From: Gammaproteobacteria bacterium
GTDB lineage: Bacteria; Pseudomonadota; Gammaproteobacteria; Pseudomonadales; Azotimanducaceae
NCBI GenBank assembly: GCA_028821035.1
Contig: JAPPHP010000065.1
Location: forward strand, 1 to 12,139
Direction of reading: 5' to 3'
Length of the DNA: 12,139 nt
This document shows positions 6,131 to 12,139 of this stretch, in pieces. Within the stretch, counting starts at the first letter, position 1, and the number at the start of each line of letters is the position of its first letter. The notes beneath the pieces are model-generated. The model searched no databases, was not told the origin of the DNA, and was given only the letters and a program-made list of their open reading frames with translations. The position numbers and the translations under genes were made by a program.

Positions 6131-6526
6131 ATGTGGCTCTCGTCGCTCACGGACGAACAGCGCCAGGCGCTGCTGGGCCTGGCCCACAACGTGGTGGTGT
6201 CCGACGGTCTCCTCGACCCCAACGAGGAGTTCATGCTCGACGAGTTCAAGCGCGAGATGGAACTGCATCCCGCCACCGAGTCGGACTACCTGGAGCTCGA
6301 CGGGATCGGCGCGACGTTCGGCAGTCGGCGGGCCCGGGCCATCGCCATGCTGAACCTGCTGCGGCTCGGCTACGTGGACGGCGCCTTCGAGGTGGAGGAG
6401 GAATACCTGCTGCGGGAGGTCGCCGAAGCGTTCGGCATCGGCGGTGACGACTTCCTCCTGATGCACAACTGGGTGAAGCGCCTCGTGGCGCTCGAGCAGG
6501 AGGCCCGGTCCTTCATGCGGCCCTGA
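6131..6526 (+). CDS. TerB-fold (tellurite-resistance TerB-like) protein, 131 aa
   Basis: This is an all-helical, acidic, probably cytosolic protein. AHNVVVSDGLLDPNEEFMLDEFKREM has the signature of the TerB-like fold, in which the first helix pair ends in a (S/A)DG-x-(L/V)-x-x-x-E segment. A second similar half (LRLGYVDGAFEVEEEYLLREVAEAFGI) gives the internal pseudo-duplication typical of the fold. The name comes from plasmid tellurite-resistance clusters, but none of the other ter genes are here, so tellurite resistance should not be assumed. TerB-like domains also form the central part of the membrane co-chaperone DjlA. ATG at 6131 has GAGG 8 nt upstream. The gene ends 13 bp from the converging J-domain gene. 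Confidence 0.75.
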   Translation: MWLSSLTDEQRQALLGLAHNVVVSDGLLDPNEEFMLDEFKREMELHPATESDYLELDGIGATFGSRRARAIAMLNLLRLGYVDGAFEVEEEYLLREVAEAFGIGGDDFLLMHNWVKRLVALEQEARSFMRP

Positions 6527-6539
6527 CCCTTCCGCCGGT

Positions 6540-7286
6540 TCAATCGCGCAGCAATACCCGCTTCGCCTCGTTCAGGGTCGCCGCCAGGAATGTCGATCCC
6601 CCGCGGTCCGGATGCAGCTTCTGGATCAGGCGGCGATGAGCCTCGATCACGTCTTCCTCGGTCGCGCCGGGCTCGAGGCCCAGCACTTCGAGGGCACGCG
6701 CCTCGTTCATCTCTCCGTCGGAGGGCCTCGCGGACGTACTCTCCGCCGAATCGTCCCAGCCCGGGTGCAGCCGGTCCAGGTAGGTGTCCAGCAGTCGCAC
6801 GGAGTCGCCATCGGTCAACGCGGCCCGCAAGGACCGCAGCTCGTCCAGGTCGAGCGTGGAGAGCCGACGGCCCTGGAATGGCCCAGCCAGGATCTCCCCG
6901 TCCATCTGTCCGGAACCGTGATGGAGGGTCATGCGAAGTTCCGCCGTCTCGACCTCCGAACTCTGCGGCCCGGCGCCGGCGTTCGCGGCATGCGCCTGGC
7001 GGCCGGCGAACGCCTGCCCGGCCAGCGGCGCGACGCGGCGGAGCAGGGGCAGGAAGCGCAGCAGCGAGAAGCCTCGGCGCAGGAACGGGAAGACGGCGGC
7101 GCCAAGCGCCGCGAGCCAGTGCAGGCGGCCGGTCGCCGCGAGGACGGCGAGTCCGGCGACCAGCACGATGGCGGCCGTGGTGAGCACGACCGAACTCCGG
7201 CTCGGCTGTACCTTCGCCCAGTACACGCGCACCAGGAGCACGAAAGCGGCCCCCGCGAGCACGGCGGCGAGAATGGTCAGGATCAT
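6540..7286 (-). CDS. Membrane-anchored protein with a C-terminal J domain
   Basis: The 248 residues start with two or three hydrophobic segments (about 2-19, 33-51 and 54-70), followed by an Arg-rich and then Ala/Gly-rich linker. A soluble middle region (about 113-175) contains AELRMTLHHGSGQMDGEIL and DLDELRSLRAAL. A C-terminal J domain (about 195-248) includes LEVLGLEPGATEEDVIEAHRRL and the diagnostic HPD at 225-227, which stimulates Hsp70 ATPase. It is thus a likely DnaK co-chaperone acting at the inner membrane. There is no Gly/Phe-rich or zinc-finger region, so it is not DnaJ itself. The ATG at 7286 overlaps the upstream VWA gene's stop (ATGA), so translation is probably coupled. No client is known. 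Confidence 0.82.
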   Translation of the reverse strand: MILTILAAVLAGAAFVLLVRVYWAKVQPSRSSVVLTTAAIVLVAGLAVLAATGRLHWLAALGAAVFPFLRRGFSLLRFLPLLRRVAPLAGQAFAGRQAHAANAGAGPQSSEVETAELRMTLHHGSGQMDGEILAGPFQGRRLSTLDLDELRSLRAALTDGDSVRLLDTYLDRLHPGWDDSAESTSARPSDGEMNEARALEVLGLEPGATEEDVIEAHRRLIQKLHPDRGGSTFLAATLNEAKRVLLRD

Positions 7287-7987
7287 CGGTCGAGCTGCTC
7301 GAGCAGCCGGTTGGCCAGCGGGCTCGCGAGGGTCCGCTCGAGGCCCGCGCGACCCTGGGCGGCGTACGTCGCGACCGCGCGCAGCAACTCCCGCAGTTCG
7401 TCCGCGCTGCCCGCCCGGAAGGGAACGTGCGCGCCGCCGGTGATCCGCGCCAGGTTCGCGAACACGCGGGCGGCCGTGGCGTCGGCGCCTTCCTGGAAGA
7501 GGAACATCCGCAGCCCGTAGAGGGCGAGGCGCCCGGCGGCGGCCGCGGCGGCCGACGGGTCCTCCTCGAAGCTGTCGCCAACCAGCACCAGCGCGCGCAC
7601 CGGCGCCTGGGCCGCCTCGCGCTCGGCATGTTCGATGACGCGCACGATCTGCGTGCGTCCGCCGAGGCAGCCCACGCCCAGCATGGTCGCGAGCAGGGCG
7701 TCCGGCGTGGCGTTCCAGGTGGAGTGATGGAAGTCGGCGAGCCCCCGGAAATAGACGAGCTGCACCGCCAGGTTGCCGCTGTCGCGGGCCGCGCCGAACA
7801 GCTCCGCGTGGAGAGAGCACGCGAGGTCCCAGGTCGGCGCTCGGCTCGCCGTGGCGTCCATCGCGAAGATCAGCCGCTGCGTGCGGCCCGGCACCGGAGG
7901 CGAGGCGGAACGGGCTTCGGCCAGGAAGCGGTCGATCGGGCTCGCCGGCGTTCGGGCCGCGGGAACTTTTTTCGGAGATTTCGTCAC
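7283..7987 (-). CDS. VWA-domain-like protein, 234 aa
   Basis: The protein looks like a single von Willebrand factor A fold. RLIFAMDATASRAPTWD supplies a MIDAS-like DxTxS (Asp44, Thr46, Ser48) after the first strand. QLVYFRGLADF, IVRVIEHAEREAAQAPVRALVLVGDSFEED and LRMFLFQEGAD fit successive strands and helices of the fold. There is no signal peptide or membrane segment, so it is probably cytosolic, possibly recruited to the membrane by the coupled J-domain partner. GTG at 7987 is the first usable start and has a poor SD. The stop overlaps the next gene's ATG by 4 nt. The ligand and role are unknown. The assignment rests on motif pattern only. Confidence 0.75.
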   Translation of the reverse strand: MTKSPKKVPAARTPASPIDRFLAEARSASPPVPGRTQRLIFAMDATASRAPTWDLACSLHAELFGAARDSGNLAVQLVYFRGLADFHHSTWNATPDALLATMLGVGCLGGRTQIVRVIEHAEREAAQAPVRALVLVGDSFEEDPSAAAAAAGRLALYGLRMFLFQEGADATAARVFANLARITGGAHVPFRAGSADELRELLRAVATYAAQGRAGLERTLASPLANRLLEQLDR

Positions 7988-8004
7988 GATTTCGTCGCGA
8001 GGGG

Positions 8005-8033
8005 GGGACAGCGCGCCAGAACGGTCCTATCAT
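8005..8033 (+). promoter_or_regulatory. Candidate sigma-70 promoter for the DUF465/5'-nucleotidase pair
   Basis: GGGACA (8005-8010, 4 of 6 matches to TTGACA) is separated by exactly 17 bp from TATCAT (8028-8033, 4 of 6 matches to TATAAT). It lies in the 64-bp divergent gap after the VWA gene start and would start transcription near 8040, giving a very short leader before the TTG at 8052. The spacing is good and the hexamers moderate. Confidence 0.45.
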
Positions 8034-8051
8034 GCCAACGAGCGATCGATC

Positions 8052-8264
8052 TTGGAAACCGTCGATTTGGAAGAAGCCGACACGGTAAAGTGGCTGGAGG
8101 AGCTCAGGGTCGAGCACCGGGATCTGGACGAGGTCATTCAGTATCTGATTGAGAGTCGTCACCATGACCTCATGAAGATTCAGCGGCTCAAGAAGCGCAA
8201 GCTGCGCCTCAAGGACATGATCAGCCGCCTGGAGAGCGAACTCATTCCGGACCTGGATGCGTGA
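8052..8264 (+). CDS. DUF465 (YdcH-like) small coiled-coil protein, 70 aa
   Basis: The small charged helical protein contains LRVEHRDLDEVIQYL and IQRLKKRKLRLKDMISRLESE, the (L)KKRKLxLKDxIxxLE signature of DUF465. Two helices forming an antiparallel coiled coil are expected. The start is inferred as TTG at 8052, with a weak GAG purine run 8040-8042. No ATG or GTG is available in frame near the N-terminus, and the reading frame upstream lacks gene-like sequence. The stop TGA (8262-8264) overlaps the GTG of the 5'-nucleotidase gene by 4 nt (GTGA), so the two genes are probably translationally coupled. The function of the family is not known to me. Confidence 0.8.
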   Translation: METVDLEEADTVKWLEELRVEHRDLDEVIQYLIESRHHDLMKIQRLKKRKLRLKDMISRLESELIPDLDA

Positions 8265-9166
8265 CCCCGAGGCAGTCCCTCACCGTCGCCATCTCTTCAC
8301 GCGCCCTGTTCGATCTCGACGAGAGCAACCGCGTCTACGAGGAGCAGGGCCTCGAGGCATACCGCCAGTACCAGATCGAGCGGGAGAGCGTGCCGCTGCA
8401 GCCCGGCGACGCGTTCCCCTTCGTCCGGAAGCTCCTGAACATCAACAAGCTCCTCGAACGGCCCGCCGTCGAGGTCATCCTGCTGTCGCGGAACACCGCG
8501 GACACGGGCCTGAGGATCTTCAACTCCATCCGCGAGCACGAGCTCGACATCACGCGGGCGGCGTTCAGCGGCGGTTCGAGCCCTTACCGTTACGTGCGCG
8601 CGTTCGACTGCGACCTGTTCCTGTCGACGGAACCGGAGGACGTGTCCCGTGCCCTCGAAAACGGCGCCGCGGCTGCCACGCTCCTCGGCGCGCCCCGCGG
8701 CGCGAACGCGTCCGAGGAACTGCGCATCGCCTTCGACGGGGACGCCGTGGTGTTCTCGGACCAGGCGGAGCGGGTGTTCCAGGAAGCCGGCGCCAAGGCG
8801 TTCGGGGAGAGCGAAGCCGCGGCGGCCGATGAGCTGCTCGCGGGCGGGCCGTTCAAGGCCTTCCTGGGTGGCCTGCACGCCCTGCAGCGCGAGTTCCCCC
8901 AGGACGGCTGTCCCATCCGCACGGCCCTCATCACGGCCCGGGAGGCGCCGGCCCACGAACGGGTGATCAAGACGCTGCGGGCGTGGGACATCCGGCTCGA
9001 CGAAAGCCTCTTCCTCGGCGGGCGCGACAAGGCCGCGTTCCTGCGCGCGTTCGGGGCGGACGTGTTCTTCGACGACCGCCTGCAGAACTGCGAGGGCGCG
9101 AGCGCCCACACCGCGGCCGGACACGTGCCCCACGGCGTGGTGAACACGGCCGGAACGGAAGGCTAG
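8261..9166 (+). CDS. Cytosolic 5'-nucleotidase of the cN-I (NT5C1) family
   Basis: The protein is predicted to dephosphorylate nucleoside 5'-monophosphates (AMP-type substrates in the animal enzymes) in the cytosol. The whole 301-residue protein parallels animal cN-I. It has AISSRALFDLDESNRVYEEQG near the start, a GGSSPYRYVRAF loop, and the HAD-like catalytic aspartates in FDGDAVVFSD (Asp159, Asp161). Also present are CPIRTALITAR (Thr225), LFLGGRDKAAFLRAF (Lys257) and FFDD (269-272). GTG at 8261 is preferred over ATG at 8257, which is in another frame. The cN-I alignment begins a few residues after the GTG. Coupling to DUF465 is by GTGA overlap. The exact substrate is inferred from family only. 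Confidence 0.9.
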   Translation: MTPRQSLTVAISSRALFDLDESNRVYEEQGLEAYRQYQIERESVPLQPGDAFPFVRKLLNINKLLERPAVEVILLSRNTADTGLRIFNSIREHELDITRAAFSGGSSPYRYVRAFDCDLFLSTEPEDVSRALENGAAAATLLGAPRGANASEELRIAFDGDAVVFSDQAERVFQEAGAKAFGESEAAAADELLAGGPFKAFLGGLHALQREFPQDGCPIRTALITAREAPAHERVIKTLRAWDIRLDESLFLGGRDKAAFLRAFGADVFFDDRLQNCEGASAHTAAGHVPHGVVNTAGTEG

Positions 9167-9198
9167 ACACCCGGGCGCCGGCTCGTGTGCCGAACCGG

Positions 9199-11016
9199 TC
9201 AACCTGCCGGCGAATACCAGACGGAAGAGCCCCAGGCGCGTTCCTGGATCGTCGCCGGCAGGTCGGGGTTCGGCTCGATGCCGAGACGCAGCGCATCCCA
9301 GGTCGACCAGCGGCAACTGGGGTTCTCGAGCACCCGTGCGTAGTAGAACGCGCGCTGCCGCGGGTCGAAAGAGGGATCCGTCCAGACCGTCTCCAGCGCC
9401 GTGGCTCCCCGGTCCCTGGTGATCGAGCAGTCGGCGAGGTTCACCCGGGCGCCGTTGTGCGGGCAGCGATGCGTTCCGGGGTCCGGTGTCAGACCGTCCG
9501 AGCAGGCCACATCGAACACCCGCTCGCGCGCCTTGCCGTCCTCGAGCCAGCCCTTGACGACCTGGAGACGTTGCAGCCAGCCCGAGCGCGGATCGCGCAT
9601 GGCCTGGACGAGGAAATCGGGTGCGCCTTCCGCCTCGGCCGGCAACATGCCTCCCATCGGCACGCCATGGCGATACGCCGCCGCGACGCGGTCGTCGGCG
9701 TCCGCGAGCGCGCCGGCCAGTCCGAATCCGGCGAACATCCGCACCCGGATCCGGGGCCCGGACGTGCCGAACGACTCGCGCCGCCGCATCGCGTCGTAGA
9801 TGGACGCGCGCGTGTTCGACTCCGCCCAGACCCCGGCGAGTCCGCCGGTGCCGTGCGTCGCCACGCGCGGCGTCCAGTAGCCCTCCCAGGAGCCCTGTTC
9901 CGCGGTGTAGGCGGAGCCGCGGGCCTGCGGGGTGTTGGTCCGGTTCGAGAAGTAGCGGTCTTCCTCGTACGAGCCGCCGGAGACGTGGCTGTCGCTCGCC
10001 GCCACCACCCCGAGCCGGTACGGGTTGATGCCGATGCGCTCTTCGAACTCGAGCCCGGTCTTGAGCGCGTCGCGGAGGTATCCGCCCTTGAAGACCGAGA
10101 TCGGGTCCTTGTTGTTCGCGCGGTCGAGGTAGTACTGCACGATCTGGAAATCCGCCCACTCGTCGTTGGGGGACAGGGAAGGGTGGGTCTCCGACGTGCC
10201 CTTCTTCTGCGTGATCTCGACGACGGGCTCGTTGCGCGCACGCGCGGCCGCGAACTCCGCGTCGATGGGCTCGCCCTCCCAGGTGGTCTCCATGAACGCC
10301 AGCCCGTCGCTCTGGTTCGTGTTGTGGGGGATGCCCATGGCCTCGATGCCGGCGGCCCGCTGTGCGTCGAGCCACGCCCAGAGATCCGAAGGATCGCCGG
10401 AGTCCCGCGAGGTGAAGGGTCGTTCGGGCACCTCGCTGCCGCGGAAGATGACGTTGCGGTGCAGGTGGCGGCCGCCCGGCGTCGGCGTGTATTCGTAGCC
10501 GATGAGCGCGGTGAAAGCGCCGGGATCGTTGTGGCGCTCGGCGGCCGCGACGATCTCCCGCCAGGCCGTGGCGAGCACCGAGTTCGCGGCCGCCGTGCTG
10601 CCGTTCATGACCTCCAGCAGATTCGGTATGCGCGCGTTGGACTCCTGCCGCGAGAGCGAGGGCACGAAGAGATCCGTGTCGGGATGTCCGTAGGTCGCGC
10701 TCGCCGGATCGATGAGCGCCGCGTGCACGCCCAGGTATTCGCCGTGGTCCGTCACCGCGAGAAAGTCGAGCGGCGCGCCGGACAGGCGGAGCGTCTCTCC
10801 GGACGGGTGCGGGATCGGTTCGCCCCTGGCGTATCGGTAGGCGTGGTCCGGCGTCGTGCGCACGGAACCCAGGAAGGCGTCGAAGGAGAACATCGTGTGG
10901 ATGTGCAGGCCGCCGAACAGGGCGCGCCGCTCGGGAGCGCCCGAGTCCTCGCCGAAGGCCCACGGCGCACCGGCGAGGAGGACGGCGAGCAGCGCTACGG
11001 TGCGGGTGTTCACCAT
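9199..11016 (-). CDS. Secreted DUF3604 (PHP-like) protein, complete copy
   Basis: About 605 residues with an N-terminal signal peptide (VNTRTVALLAVLLAGAPWAFG, cleavage near AFG/ED). The putative metal-binding residues of the PHP-like fold are GGLHIHTMFSFDAF (HxH, 39/41 counting from the ATG at 11019), AVTDHGEYLG (91/92), GIPHNTNQSDG (232) and ASDSHVSGGS (343/345). Four conserved cysteines in the C-terminal part suggest disulfides and an extracytoplasmic site. Reaction and substrate are unknown. A metal-dependent hydrolase is a reasonable inference. Three successive starts exist: ATG 11019, ATG 11016 and GTG 11013. GGGAG lies 1, 4 and 7 nt before them, so 11016 or 11013 is favoured. The start overlaps the upstream paralogue's stop, so the two are coupled. 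Confidence 0.88.
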   Translation of the reverse strand: MVNTRTVALLAVLLAGAPWAFGEDSGAPERRALFGGLHIHTMFSFDAFLGSVRTTPDHAYRYARGEPIPHPSGETLRLSGAPLDFLAVTDHGEYLGVHAALIDPASATYGHPDTDLFVPSLSRQESNARIPNLLEVMNGSTAAANSVLATAWREIVAAAERHNDPGAFTALIGYEYTPTPGGRHLHRNVIFRGSEVPERPFTSRDSGDPSDLWAWLDAQRAAGIEAMGIPHNTNQSDGLAFMETTWEGEPIDAEFAAARARNEPVVEITQKKGTSETHPSLSPNDEWADFQIVQYYLDRANNKDPISVFKGGYLRDALKTGLEFEERIGINPYRLGVVAASDSHVSGGSYEEDRYFSNRTNTPQARGSAYTAEQGSWEGYWTPRVATHGTGGLAGVWAESNTRASIYDAMRRRESFGTSGPRIRVRMFAGFGLAGALADADDRVAAAYRHGVPMGGMLPAEAEGAPDFLVQAMRDPRSGWLQRLQVVKGWLEDGKARERVFDVACSDGLTPDPGTHRCPHNGARVNLADCSITRDRGATALETVWTDPSFDPRQRAFYYARVLENPSCRWSTWDALRLGIEPNPDLPATIQERAWGSSVWYSPAG

Positions 11017-12139
11017 CATGCTCCCGGCGTGTACCAGATCGACGAACTCCACGCCCGTTCCTGGATGGTTGCGGGAAGATCGGGGTTCGGAGCGATGCCG
11101 AGGCGCAAGGCGTCCCACGTGGACCACCGGCAACTCGGGTTCTCGAGCACGCGGACGTAGTAGAAGGCGCGCTCGGCGGCGTCGAAGTCCGGGTCCGTCC
11201 ATACCGTGTGGAGTTGGGTAGCGCCCTTGTCCCGGCTGACCGAGCAGTCCGTGAGGTTCACGCGGGCGCCGTTGTCCGCGCACCGGTGCGTGTCCGGGTC
11301 GGGCAGCAGCCCGTCGGAACACACCACGTCATACACCGCCTCCCGCGGGGCGCCGTCCTCGAGCCATCCCTTGACGACCTGCGCGCGCTGCAGCCAGCCG
11401 GAAGCCGGGTCCCGCATGGCCTGCACGAGGAAGCTCGGCGCGCCGTCCGCGGTGGCCGGAAGCAGGCCGCCCATGGGCACTCCCGCGCGGTACGCCGTGG
11501 CCACGGGGTCGGCCGCACCCTCGAGCGCTTCGGCCAGTCCGAACCCTCCGAAGAGCCGCACGCGGATGCGCGGGCCGGAGGTCCCGAACGACTCCCGGCG
11601 GCGCATGGCGTCGTAGACCGCGGCCCGGGAATTCTCGTCGGCCCACACGCCGGCCAGACCGCCGGTCCCGTGCGTCGCCTCGCGCGGCGTCCAGAAGCCT
11701 TCCCACGAGTCCCGGTCCGGGCCGTACGCGGAGCCGCGGGCCTGCGGCGTGTTCCTCCGGCCGCTGAAGTGCATGTCCTCCTCGAACGAACCGGCCGACA
11801 CGTGGCTGTCGCTCGCGGCCACGACCCCGAGCTGGTACGGGTTGACGCCGATGCGCTCCTCGAACGCGAGGCCCGTCTTGAGTGCGTCCCGAAGGTAGCT
11901 GCCCTTGAAGACCGAGACCGGGTTCGTGTTGTTCACGCGGTCCAGGTAGTAGCGCACGATCTCGAAATCCGCCCACTCGTCATTGGGCGACAGCGACGGA
12001 TGGGTCTCGGAGGTGCCCTTCAACTGGGTGATCTCCGCCACCGGCTCGTTGCGCATGCGCATCTCGGCGAACTCGGCGTCGATCGGCTCGCCCTGCCAGG
12101 TCGTCTCCAGGAAGGCCAGCCCGTCGCTCTGGTTCATGT
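11016..12139 (-). CDS. DUF3604 (PHP-like) protein, second copy, 3' part (cut by the right window edge)
   Basis: This holds the C-terminal 373 residues and more of a paralogue of the neighbouring DUF3604 protein. The frame is open to the edge, and the visible Met at 12137 is internal (HNMNQSDG in the family), not a start. It aligns without gaps to the downstream copy, at roughly three-quarters identity or more by eye. It shares EITQ-KGTSETHPSLSPNDEW, AASDSHVSAGS, the four cysteines and the shared C-terminal block ERAWSSSIWYTPGA. Its N-terminal metal site (HxH, DH) would lie outside the window. The stop TGA (11018-11016) overlaps the start of the second copy. Any promoter is beyond the right edge. 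Confidence 0.9.
   Translation of the reverse strand, partial: MNQSDGLAFLETTWQGEPIDAEFAEMRMRNEPVAEITQLKGTSETHPSLSPNDEWADFEIVRYYLDRVNNTNPVSVFKGSYLRDALKTGLAFEERIGVNPYQLGVVAASDSHVSAGSFEEDMHFSGRRNTPQARGSAYGPDRDSWEGFWTPREATHGTGGLAGVWADENSRAAVYDAMRRRESFGTSGPRIRVRLFGGFGLAEALEGAADPVATAYRAGVPMGGLLPATADGAPSFLVQAMRDPASGWLQRAQVVKGWLEDGAPREAVYDVVCSDGLLPDPDTHRCADNGARVNLTDCSVSRDKGATQLHTVWTDPDFDAAERAFYYVRVLENPSCRWSTWDALRLGIAPNPDLPATIQERAWSSSIWYTPGA

Noticed and set aside
4364..6466. Long minus-strand open frame through rimO and the TerB-fold gene
   Set aside because: It is low-complexity Arg/His/Val antisense to well-conserved rimO and lacks any domain. Only its last 31 codons, past the rimO start, are kept as the leader peptide.
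6131..6526. Tellurite-resistance locus
   Set aside because: Only a TerB-fold domain is present. No TerA/C/D/E/Z-type genes are adjacent, so the name reflects fold only.
7773..8051. Longer DUF465 reading frame beginning near 7773
   Set aside because: The extension overlaps the start of the divergent VWA gene and the promoter-like gap and has no family similarity. DUF465 proteins are about 70 residues.
7287..8165. Longer version of the J-domain protein starting near 8165
   Set aside because: The extra N-terminal part runs out of frame through the VWA gene and antisense to DUF465. The ATG at 7286 forms a proper ATGA overlap and begins with the membrane segment.
8297..10963. 888-codon minus-strand frame spanning the nucleotidase and DUF3604 genes
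   Set aside because: It runs antisense to the cN-I gene and out of frame over DUF3604. Composition is Arg/Gly-rich and no family is recognisable.
1..12139. Mobile element, CRISPR, prophage or defence island
   Set aside because: There is no transposase, integrase, phage gene, direct-repeat array or terminal inverted repeat. Gene content and composition are uniform and chromosomal.

Overview
The window is GC-rich, densely packed bacterial chromosome and looks ordinary rather than mobile. No transposase, integrase, CRISPR array, rRNA or tRNA was found. NfuA, RimO and an AroF-type DAHP synthase, each close to the E. coli layout, together with the high GC suggest a high-GC gammaproteobacterium, possibly uncultured. 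The lineage is inferred from gene content recalled from memory, not from a search.

Layout, left to right. Positions 1-2289 (-) hold the first 763 codons of cobalamin-dependent methionine synthase MetH, which runs off the left edge inside its B12-binding motif. A 193-bp divergent spacer with small dyads follows. Then comes nfuA (+, Fe-S carrier), whose 3' end overlaps tail to tail by 26 bp with a class I DAHP synthase gene (-, aroF-like). The DAHP synthase is preceded by a complete attenuation-type leader: a 31-codon peptide carrying the run Tyr-Trp-Phe-Ala-Tyr near its end, a series of competing hairpins, and a U-tailed terminator 18 bp before the aroF start codon. Divergent from it is rimO (+), then a 41-residue single-membrane-segment peptide gene and a TerB-fold gene (+). 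These converge on a coupled pair read on the minus strand: a VWA-like protein and a membrane protein with a C-terminal J domain. Divergent from that pair are a DUF465 small protein and a cN-I type 5'-nucleotidase (+), also overlapping by 4 nt. The right end carries two tandem, translationally coupled paralogues of a secreted DUF3604 (PHP-like) protein (-). The upstream copy is cut by the right edge.

How the genes relate. Most of the window is housekeeping: methionine, aromatic amino acid and Fe-S metabolism, and ribosomal protein S12 modification. The most interesting element is the aroF leader, which by its layout should couple first-step shikimate flux to charging of all three aromatic tRNAs. 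Secondary interest lies in the 5.9-8.0 kb block, where a single-TM peptide, a TerB-fold protein and a membrane J-domain protein lie side by side; those three modules are fused in DjlA. The duplicated DUF3604 genes, of unknown function, are also of interest.
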